DNA from: Alphaproteobacteria bacterium
GTDB lineage: Bacteria; Pseudomonadota; Alphaproteobacteria; ATCC43930; CGMCC-115725
Direction of reading: 5' to 3'
DNA: 6,523 nt
NCBI GenBank assembly: GCA_005888515.1
Contig: VAZR01000150.1
Location: forward strand, 1-6,523
Part shown: positions 1 through 5,045 of the stretch, piece after piece
How positions within the stretch are numbered: position 1 is the stretch's first letter
Layout: every line of letters begins with the position of its first letter
The notes under the pieces: generated by a model
The model's input: only the letters and a program-made list of their open reading frames with translations
What the model was told of the DNA's origin: nothing
Database searches by the model: none
Position numbers and translations under genes: made by a program

Positions 1-80
1 TGACGGCCGATTTCGGCCATCGCCGCGGCCAAATCCGAGGCCGTTTCGGCTTCAGGGCGGACGATCGTGTCGGGGCTCAT
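1..80 (-). CDS. proA: Gamma-glutamyl phosphate reductase, N-terminal 26 codons only (partial)
   Basis: ProA reduces gamma-glutamyl phosphate to glutamate-5-semialdehyde with NADPH, the second step of proline synthesis, acting directly on the unstable product of ProB. Only the start is in the window. The minus strand reads MSPDTIVRPEAETASDLAAA and then MAEIGR before the edge, which fits the usual ProA N-terminus (a short variable lead and then an Ala-rich 'MAEIGRRA' helix). The ATG (80-78) overlaps the proB TGA (79-77) as ATGA, and a GGAGG ribosome-binding site lies at 89-85 inside the proB 3' end, four bases before the ATG. This arrangement suggests translational coupling of the two enzymes. 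The name rests mostly on position after proB plus the short N-terminal match; no catalytic residues are in view. Confidence 0.85.
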   Translation of the reverse strand, partial: MSPDTIVRPEAETASDLAAAMAEIGR

Positions 81-1327
81 CGGGCCTCCGTCAGCACCAG
101 ATCGTCGCGATGAATGATCTCATCGCGACCACGGTAGCCGAGAATTGTTGCAATTTCACCGCTCTTGTGGCCGGCGATCAGACGGATGTCGCCGCTGGCA
201 TAGGCCGACAGGCCGCGGCCGGCCTCGATGCCGGCCCGGTTCCGGATAATCACGCAATCGCCGCGATCGAAACCGCCCTCGACGCCGACCACCCCGGCCG
301 GCAACAGGCTCTTGCCGCTGCGCAGGGCACGGACGGCGCCGTCATCGACGGTCAGGATGCCGGCCGGATTGACCGCGCCGGCGATCCACGCCTTGCGTGC
401 CGAGCGCGGCTCGCTGTGGGGCAGGAACAGCGTGGCGCGGGCCCCCGCCTCGATCGCAGCGAGCGGCCCGGCGATGCCGTCAAGCCTCGGCCGCCCCTCG
501 GCGATCAGCATATGGCAACCGGCCTGCATCGCGATCCGCGCCGCGGTCAGCTTGGTGACCATACCGCCCGAGCTGTAGCCGGGCGGCGCGCTGCCGGCCA
601 TCGCCTCGATATCGGCGCCGATGTCTCGGACCAGCGGGATGTGCCGTGCCGCCGGATCGTGCCGCGGATCGGCCGAATAGAGGCCGTCGATATCGGACAG
701 CAGAACCAGCATATCGGCGCTCGCCATCTGCGCGACGCGGGCGGCGAGGCGGTCATTGTCGCCGAAGCGAATCTCGGCGGTGGCGATCGTGTCGTTCTCG
801 TTGACCACCGGCACGGCGCCGAGGCCGAGCAGCTGTGCGAATGTCGCGCGGGCATTCAGGTGGCGGCGCCGCTCCTCGGTGTCCTCCAGCGTCAGCAGGA
901 TCTGCGCGACCGTGATGCGATGGCGCGCCAGCGCCTCCTGATAGGCATGCGCGAGGCGGATCTGACCGGTCGCGGCGGCGGCCTGCTTTTCCTCGAGGCG
1001 CAGCGCGCGGCCGTGCAGCCCAAGGTGGCGGCGGCCGACCGCGATCGCGCCGGACGAGACGACGATGACGTCCTGGCTGCGAGCGCGGCAGCGCGCCAAA
1101 TCATCGACCAGCGCGTCGAGCCAGGCGCGGTGGATCTCGCCGTCCTCGTCGACCAAGAGGGCCGAGCCGATCTTCACGACCAGCCGGCGCGCCTGCGCGA
1201 GGGCGGCGGCGGGGGTGGGCTCCGCAGAAGCAACCCTGTTCGTTTCGGACTGCAAATCGCCAGTGCGTCCTTCGAGACGCGCCCCTCTGGGTCGCTCCTC
1301 AGGATGAGGAAGATTTGGGTGCGGCAT
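77..1327 (-). CDS. proB: Glutamate 5-kinase (ProB) with C-terminal PUA domain; start codon uncertain
   Basis: ProB phosphorylates L-glutamate with ATP to gamma-glutamyl phosphate, the committed and normally proline-inhibited step of proline synthesis, in the cytoplasm. Numbering from the ATG at 1327 (416 aa), the amino-acid kinase domain shows VVKIGS (50-55), SSGAIAVG (91-98), NENDTIA (176-182), FGDNDRLAA (188-196), SDIDGLY (211-217) and GGMVTKL (254-260). A PUA domain occupies roughly 312-395. E. coli ProB is 367 aa, so the first ~42 residues are surplus. Residues 6-22 are simply the translation of a palindromic repeat (1262-1309). A TTG at 1255-1253 would give a 392-residue protein starting 26 residues before VVKIGS, and AAGGACG upstream could be a weak ribosome-binding site. 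I see no in-frame ATG or GTG between 1327 and the kinase core. It lies downstream of obgE on the same strand, and its stop overlaps the proA start. The function is secure; the start is not. Confidence 0.95.
   Translation of the reverse strand: MPHPNLPHPEERPRGARLEGRTGDLQSETNRVASAEPTPAAALAQARRLVVKIGSALLVDEDGEIHRAWLDALVDDLARCRARSQDVIVVSSGAIAVGRRHLGLHGRALRLEEKQAAAATGQIRLAHAYQEALARHRITVAQILLTLEDTEERRRHLNARATFAQLLGLGAVPVVNENDTIATAEIRFGDNDRLAARVAQMASADMLVLLSDIDGLYSADPRHDPAARHIPLVRDIGADIEAMAGSAPPGYSSGGMVTKLTAARIAMQAGCHMLIAEGRPRLDGIAGPLAAIEAGARATLFLPHSEPRSARKAWIAGAVNPAGILTVDDGAVRALRSGKSLLPAGVVGVEGGFDRGDCVIIRNRAGIEAGRGLSAYASGDIRLIAGHKSGEIATILGYRGRDEIIHRDDLVLTEAR
1262..1309 (+). repeat. Palindromic intergenic-type repeat, copy A (inside the 5' end of the longest proB frame)
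   Basis: The copy begins AGTGCGTCCTTCGAGACGC and ends CTCCTCAGGATGAGG. Both arms match copy B at 1338-1383 exactly but in the opposite orientation (19 and 15 bases identical). The centre (gcccctctgggtcg) has diverged and no longer forms the perfect GCCGGC hairpin seen in B. The terminal CCTCATCCTGAGG arm is itself a small hairpin (CCTCA-TCC-TGAGG). The pattern resembles REP-like elements dispersed in alphaproteobacterial genomes; that resemblance is from memory. It overlaps the coding frame of proB if translation starts at 1327. Confidence 0.8.
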
Positions 1328-1337
1328 TAAAGGCTTA

Positions 1338-1383
1338 CCTCATCCTGAGGAGCCGGCGAAGCCGGCGTCTCGAAGGACGCACT
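1338..1383 (-). repeat. Palindromic intergenic-type repeat, copy B (between obgE and proB)
   Basis: This is the better preserved copy, inverted relative to copy A and separated from it by 28 bases. It contains three nested hairpins: CCTCA-TCC-TGAGG (1338-1350), GCCGGC-GAA-GCCGGC (1352-1366) and a weaker CGTC/GACG stem (1366-1379). Together A and B can also pair as one long imperfect stem whose loop (1310-1337) holds the ATG at 1327. It fills most of the 78-base gap between the obgE stop and that ATG. Confidence 0.85.
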
Positions 1384-1405
1384 TTCCTCTGTCCAGAGCT
1401 GTCCA

Positions 1406-2440
1406 TCACGCTTCGACCAGCGGCGCGTCGGCGGTTTCGGCGCGGGCCGCTTCGATCGTCCTGGCGAGGGCACCAAGAATATTAGAGAGGCCGGCGCCGC
1501 TGACCCCGGACAAGGAAAGCACCGATGTGCCGGGCCGGGCGGCGGCGCTGAGAACGCGGCATTTCTCATCGATGGCGTCGGGATCGATCGCATCGATTTT
1601 GTTGAGGCCGATGATTTCCGGCTTCTCCGCCAGCCCATGCCCGTAATCCGCGAGCTCGTGGCGGATCATCCGATAGGCGCCGACGACATCCTCTTCGGTG
1701 CCGTCGATCAGATGCAGGATCACCGCGCAGCGTTCGACATGGCCGAGAAAGCGCGTGCCGAGCCCGGCCCCTTCATGGGCGCCCTCGATCAGGCCGGGCA
1801 GGTCCGCGAGCACGAATTCGGTATCGTCGTCGAGCCGCACGACACCGAGCTGCGGGTGCAAGGTCGTAAACGGGTAATCGGCGATTTTCGGCCGGGCATG
1901 CGACACCCGAGACAGCAGCGTCGATTTCCCGGCATTGGGAAGTCCGACGAGCCCGGCATCGGCTATCAATTTCAGCCGCAGCCATACCCATAGCTCGCGC
2001 CCCGGCCAGCCCGGATCGGCGCGGCGGGGCGCCTGGTTCGTCGAGCTTTTGTAATGGGTGTTGCCGAATCCGCCATCGCCGCCGCGCAGCAGCACGACCC
2101 GCTGATCCGGCTCCGTCAGATCGGCGAGCACGGTTTCCTTGTCGTCGTCGAGGATCTGCGTCCCGACCGGCACCCGCAAGACGAGGTCGCGGCCATTGGC
2201 GCCGGTCTTATTGGCCCCTGCCCCGCCGCGCCCGTTCTGGGCCCGGAAATGCTGCTGATAGCGATAATCGATCAGCGTGTTCAGGTTTTCCGCCGCGACC
2301 AAGACGATGTCGCCGCCCTTGCCGCCCATACCGCCATCCGGGCCGCCGAACTCGATGAATTTCTCACGGCGAAAGCTCATCGCGCCGCGCCCGCCGTCGC
2401 CGCTCTTCAGGTAGATCTTGCACTGATCAAGGAATTTCAT
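1406..2440 (-). CDS. obgE: Obg-family GTPase ObgE/CgtA
   Basis: ObgE is an essential GTPase that binds the 50S subunit during late assembly and links ribosome maturation to stringent response, replication and cell-cycle control. The 344-aa product has the Obg fold in residues 1-159, with the Gly-rich FGGPDGGMGGKGGDIVL (31-47) and the GRGGAGANKTGANG segment (70-83). The GTPase domain follows: P-loop GLPNAGKS (166-173), switch-I TT (192-193) in DYPFTTLHPQLG, DLPG (213-216), NKID (280-283) and the SGVSG loop (311-315). The C-terminal tail is short and acidic, as in alphaproteobacterial CgtA and unlike the longer E. coli tail. The ATG at 2440 begins the canonical MKFLDQCKIY. No clear Shine-Dalgarno precedes it. 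The only upstream structure is the terminator hairpin ending 10-15 bases before the ATG, so expression probably depends on readthrough or an unseen promoter inside rpmA. Confidence 0.98.
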   Translation of the reverse strand: MKFLDQCKIYLKSGDGGRGAMSFRREKFIEFGGPDGGMGGKGGDIVLVAAENLNTLIDYRYQQHFRAQNGRGGAGANKTGANGRDLVLRVPVGTQILDDDKETVLADLTEPDQRVVLLRGGDGGFGNTHYKSSTNQAPRRADPGWPGRELWVWLRLKLIADAGLVGLPNAGKSTLLSRVSHARPKIADYPFTTLHPQLGVVRLDDDTEFVLADLPGLIEGAHEGAGLGTRFLGHVERCAVILHLIDGTEEDVVGAYRMIRHELADYGHGLAEKPEIIGLNKIDAIDPDAIDEKCRVLSAAARPGTSVLSLSGVSGAGLSNILGALARTIEAARAETADAPLVEA

Positions 2441-2450
2441 CGGTCGCTAT

Positions 2451-2484
2451 AAACTAAAAAGGGGAGCGGCTGGGCCGCTCCCCT
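2451..2484 (-). terminator. Intrinsic terminator between rpmA and obgE
   Basis: On the minus strand GGGGAGCGGC (2470-2461 paired with 2483-2474) forms a perfect 10-bp stem with the 3-base loop CCA, extended by one A-T pair. It is followed at once by TTTTTAGTTT. This is a textbook intrinsic terminator for transcription leaving rplU-rpmA; in the plus direction the T-tract is missing, so it acts on the minus strand. It begins 25 bases after the rpmA stop codon and its U-tract ends about 10 bases before the obgE ATG. Confidence 0.9.
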
Positions 2485-2509
2485 CGCGTTCGGTCGGTCG
2501 GGGAAACGG

Positions 2510-2782
2510 CTATTCGGCGGCCTCCGCCGGTCGCGGTTGAATAGAGATATAGGTACGCCCGCCAAGGCCTTTGCGGAACTGCACCGCGCCCTCTTCGAGC
2601 GCGAACAGCGTATGGTCGCGGCCCATGCCGACGCGCTCGCCGGGATGAAACTTGGTGCCGCGCTGGCGCACGATGATGTTGCCGGGCAGCACGATCTCGC
2701 CGCCGAATTTCTTGACGCCGAGCCGCCGCCCGGCGCTGTCGCGGCCGTTGCGGGACGAACCGCCTGCCTTTTTATGCGCCAT
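2510..2782 (-). CDS. rpmA: 50S ribosomal protein L27
   Basis: L27 is a small basic protein of the large subunit whose flexible N-terminus reaches the peptidyl-transferase centre. The 90-aa product begins MAHKKAGGSSRNGRDSAGRR, the standard bacterial N-terminus without the Firmicutes-type cleaved leader. It continues with LGVKKFGG (21-28), GNIIVRQRGTKFHPG (34-48) and VGMGRDHTLFAL (51-62). A longer frame opens at 2809, but the ATG at 2782 is preferred because it gives the family start and sits 6-7 bases after a full AGGAGG ribosome-binding site. The start overlaps the end of rplU by 11 bases, so the pair is probably coupled. The C-terminal PRPAEAAE tail is ordinary. An intrinsic terminator follows the TAG stop. 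Confidence 0.98.
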   Translation of the reverse strand: MAHKKAGGSSRNGRDSAGRRLGVKKFGGEIVLPGNIIVRQRGTKFHPGERVGMGRDHTLFALEEGAVQFRKGLGGRTYISIQPRPAEAAE

Positions 2783-3173
2783 CCTGAGCCTCCTGAGTCG
2801 GCGCTTCATCCGGCGCCGCCCTCCTGCTGCGCCGCCCCGGTGCCGCCGCTGCTTCCTGCCCGGTCAGCCGGATCTCGGTGATCTGCAGCACGGTCTGGTG
2901 CTGGCGATGGCCGTTCTTGCGCCGGTAATTCTGCCGCCGCTTTTTCTTGAAAACGATGATCTTGTCGGCGCGGCGCTGCTCGACCAGGGTGGCGCTGACC
3001 GAAGCGCCATCAAGCAGCGGCGTGCCGGTCGAGACCTCAGCGCCGTCGCCGACCATCAGCACCTCGCCGAGCTCAATCGTAGCGCCGGGTTCGCCGTCGA
3101 GCTTCTCGACGGCGATCACATCGTCCTTGGCGACCGTGTACTGCTTGCCGCCGGTGCGGATCACTGCAAACAT
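2772..3173 (-). CDS. rplU: 50S ribosomal protein L21 with C-terminal extension
   Basis: L21 binds 23S rRNA in the large subunit. The product is 133 aa from the ATG at 3173, which gives the canonical MFAVIRTGGKQY. The frame is open upstream to 3278, but those residues do not resemble L21 and include promoter DNA. The signature FKKKRRQNYRRKNGHRQ (75-91) and TVLQITEI (94-101) are present. E. coli L21 is 103 aa, so residues 105-133 are an Ala/Arg/Glu-rich tail of low complexity, a kind of extension I recall in other Alphaproteobacteria. The tail runs across the rpmA ribosome-binding site and ends at TAA 2774-2772, inside rpmA. The site before the start is weak (GGTCCAGTTATG). A sigma70-like promoter lies about 90 bases upstream. 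Confidence 0.97.
   Translation of the reverse strand: MFAVIRTGGKQYTVAKDDVIAVEKLDGEPGATIELGEVLMVGDGAEVSTGTPLLDGASVSATLVEQRRADKIIVFKKKRRQNYRRKNGHRQHQTVLQITEIRLTGQEAAAAPGRRSRRAAPDEAPTQEAQDGA
2789..2794 (-). promoter_or_regulatory. Ribosome-binding site of rpmA inside rplU
   Basis: The minus strand carries a full AGGAGG six bases before the rpmA ATG at 2782. It settles the L27 start over the longer frame beginning at 2809. It lies within the last codons of rplU, so ribosomes finishing L21 pass over it, consistent with equimolar, coupled synthesis of the two proteins. Confidence 0.9.
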
Positions 3174-3233
3174 AACTGGACCGATATCGGTTGGCATGCC
3201 CGCCGCAGCAAGCCCGCGCTGGGCGAAATAGGG

Positions 3234-3254
3234 CCGGGCGGCCTTTCCGCCCGG
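3234..3254 (-). other. GC-rich hairpin at the 5' end of the rplU leader
   Basis: CCGGGCGG (3254-3247 on the minus strand) pairs perfectly with CCGCCCGG (3241-3234) around a five-base AAAGG loop. If transcription starts about seven bases after the -10 box, near 3257, the hairpin would sit almost at the 5' end of the rplU-rpmA mRNA. It could protect the transcript or belong to an autoregulatory leader. The structure is visible in the sequence; the role is inferred. No T-tract follows, so it is not a terminator. Confidence 0.5.
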
Positions 3255-3263
3255 GAGCGGCGC

Positions 3264-3291
3264 ACTATAGTTGCGCACCTTTGCCTGTCAA
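3264..3291 (-). promoter_or_regulatory. Sigma70-type promoter of rplU-rpmA
   Basis: The minus strand has a perfect TTGACA (3291-3286), a 16-base spacer and TATAGT (3269-3264). The predicted start is near 3257, leaving a leader of about 84 bases before the L21 ATG. This is by far the best promoter-like sequence I see in the window and suits a strongly expressed ribosomal-protein operon. The -10 box lies in an 8-base palindrome, ACTATAGT (3264-3271), so a TATAGT also faces the divergent kinase gene. Confidence 0.8.
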
Positions 3292-3319
3292 TGTTTTCGG
3301 GCCGTTGGAGCCCTCAGGA

Positions 3320-4735
3320 ATGTGGCAGAACGCACGCCAGATCGTTTGTGTCGCAATTGGGCTGGCTTCGCCTAGCTTCAGCGCCCTGGTCGTACTCTTT
3401 CTTCTGGGTTTTTTGGCCCCCATACCCGGACTGGTGGCCCTCGGCTCGATCCTGGCACTCACCGCGCTTATCGTCGCGCCGTTCGCGATTGCGATGAGCG
3501 CACTCCAGAAGGCTTTTGGTGCCTTGGAAGCGGATGCTTTGGTACCGATAGGAACCCTGCTCAGGGTTCCTCCGGGGCCAAACCCGGCTGGGACGCTATG
3601 GCGCTCGCTGACACGCCAGACCCGTATCTGGCGTGATCGTGTTGCCGCAGCGGAGGCGCAGGTCGCCGGCGTTGAGTCGGCAATCACGGCCTTGCCCGAT
3701 CCGGTGATCCTCATCGACCGCCACCGGCGGATTGTTCGCGCCAATGCCGCCTGGGCGGGATTTATCGGCGCGGTCGCCGAGCCGCGCGATCTCGCCTCGG
3801 CCTTGCGCAACCCGGCGCTGCTGGCGGCGGCGGACGCGGTCTTGGCAGGAGAGCATGTCCGCACCGTCGAGTTTGCGGTGTCGGTTCCGGTCGCGCGGCT
3901 GCTCGAAGCGCGGCTGGCACGGATCGACGGGCCGTCGCTGGACGGCGCCGCCGCGGTGATCACCTTGCACGACATCACCGTGCTGAAACGCGCCGATCAG
4001 ATGCGCGCCGATTTCGTCGCCAATGCCGGGCACGAGCTGAAGACGCCGCTATCGACGCTGCTCGGCTTCATCGAGACGCTGCGCGGCCCAGCGCGCGACG
4101 ACGCGGCGGCGCGCGAGCGGTTTCTCGGGATCATGCACGAGCAGGCCGGGCGCATGGCGCGGCTGGTCGATGATCTGCTGTCATTGTCGCGTATCGAGCT
4201 CAATGAGCATGTCGCGCCGACCGCCCGAGTCGCTCTCGGGCCGATTCTTGACAGCATTGCCGCCACGCTCGAATTGCGGGCGGCCGAGCGCGGCATGCGC
4301 ATCGAATTATCGTTACCGGACGATCTGCCGGATGTTCAGGGCGAGCGCGACGAATTGGCTCAGGTGTTCCAAAACCTGCTCGACAATGCGGTCAAATACG
4401 CCCGGCGCGACAGCACGGTCACGGTAACCGCCGGGGCGGGAGACCGCGCTTTGCCCGCGATGGTATGGGTCGCGGTCGCCGATCACGGGGAGGGCATCCC
4501 GAACGAGCACCTGCCGCGCTTGACCGAGCGTTTCTACCGCATCGACAACGCCCGCTCGCGGGAATTGGGCGGGACAGGCCTCGGCCTGGCGATCGTCAAG
4601 CACGTCCTGAACCGCCACCGCGGCCGGCTCGAGATCGCCAGCACCCTCGGCCAAGGCTCGACCTTCACGATCTGGCTGCGAGCCGCACCCGCGGAATCAC
4701 CTCTCCGCCCTCAGGGGGGCTCTGCGCTGGAATGA
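3320..4735 (+). CDS. phoR: PhoR-like membrane sensor histidine kinase (PAS-HisKA-HATPase)
   Basis: This is a two-component sensor kinase that should autophosphorylate on His and pass the phosphate to an OmpR-type regulator, probably PhoB, in the inner membrane. From the ATG at 3320 it is 471 aa; GGAG at 3307-3310 lies nine bases upstream. The frame is open back to 3191 but that part crosses the rplU promoter. Two hydrophobic segments (about 6-32 and 36-60) are joined by a very short turn, so there is no periplasmic sensor domain, as in PhoR. A PAS-like domain (about 119-222) starts at AITALPDPVILIDRHRRIVRA. Then come the H-box FVANAGHELKTPL with phospho-acceptor H238, N-box NLLDNAVKYA (352-361), G1 DHGEGIP (388-394), F-box ERFYRID (403-409) and G2 GGTGLGLAIVKHV (417-429). 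No key residue is missing. PhoR is suggested by FVANAGHELKTPLSTLLGFI and LRGPARDDAAARERFLGIM, but no pst, phoU or phoB gene is in view, so the symbol is less certain than the family. Confidence 0.93.
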   Translation: MWQNARQIVCVAIGLASPSFSALVVLFLLGFLAPIPGLVALGSILALTALIVAPFAIAMSALQKAFGALEADALVPIGTLLRVPPGPNPAGTLWRSLTRQTRIWRDRVAAAEAQVAGVESAITALPDPVILIDRHRRIVRANAAWAGFIGAVAEPRDLASALRNPALLAAADAVLAGEHVRTVEFAVSVPVARLLEARLARIDGPSLDGAAAVITLHDITVLKRADQMRADFVANAGHELKTPLSTLLGFIETLRGPARDDAAARERFLGIMHEQAGRMARLVDDLLSLSRIELNEHVAPTARVALGPILDSIAATLELRAAERGMRIELSLPDDLPDVQGERDELAQVFQNLLDNAVKYARRDSTVTVTAGAGDRALPAMVWVAVADHGEGIPNEHLPRLTERFYRIDNARSRELGGTGLGLAIVKHVLNRHRGRLEIASTLGQGSTFTIWLRAAPAESPLRPQGGSALE

Positions 4736-5045
4736 CATTCCTGACCGAGAACTTCGATATTTGGTGATGAGCTCGATCATGGCGGCATCGAGCGCCGGAA
4801 CGACGAACCTGAAGGACCAAGGGAACCGCGTATGGTCACGCGATGTCCACATCGTGCCGCAGGGGATCAGGCAAATTCTTTAGATTGTTACGCTGAAGCT
4901 TTACTAACGCGGTCGTTTGTTGCTAAGCGTGTGGCGGGGATTGTCCATTTTCTGCACGCCGACGTCTGATCCGCAACTCGAAGCGTCCAGCGGTTCCCTA
5001 AGGGCCGCCAAAGAATGACGTGCAGCCAAGCACATGGAGAGAAAT
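4736..5045. other. Non-coding stretch between the kinase and the surface-protein gene
   Basis: I see no RNA gene, terminator with a T-tract, or convincing promoter in these 310 bases. A 38-codon frame (4767-4883, plus strand, beginning MSSIMAASSAG, ending GIRQIL) has no good ribosome-binding site and no family resemblance I know, so I do not call it. The part from about 4865 to 4930 is visibly AT-richer than the flanks (for example aaattctttagattgttac), and an upstream promoter for the next gene probably lies here. A small palindrome GGAAT-GAC-ATTCC (4729-4741) straddles the kinase stop. A minus-strand frame across 4904-5161 is mostly antisense to the next gene and is not supported. Confidence 0.5.

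Noticed and set aside
110..1330. Long plus-strand open frame of 406 codons antisense to proB
   Set aside because: It mirrors proB codon structure in GC-rich DNA, resembles no family, and the minus-strand frame has all ProB motifs.
2446..2451. TATAGC on the minus strand just before obgE as a -10 box for a leaderless mRNA
   Set aside because: The spacing to the ATG would fit, but the -35 position falls in the terminator stem (CCCAGC) with no resemblance to TTGACA.
2652..3497. Plus-strand open frame across rpmA, rplU and the promoter region
   Set aside because: It is antisense to two ribosomal-protein genes and runs through the rplU promoter; its translation is low-complexity Arg/Pro-rich.
4842..4857. 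CGATGT-CC-ACATCG inverted repeat as a terminator of the kinase gene
   Set aside because: The stem is six bases with a two-base loop and no T-tract follows.
4767..4883. 38-codon frame in the gap after the kinase
   Set aside because: It has no convincing ribosome-binding site or recognisable family, and its length is within chance for this GC content; kept only as a note.
5034..5045. ATG at 5034 as start of the surface protein
   Set aside because: It would add only MERN and lacks a ribosome-binding site; the GGAGAG it contains is well placed for the ATG at 5046.
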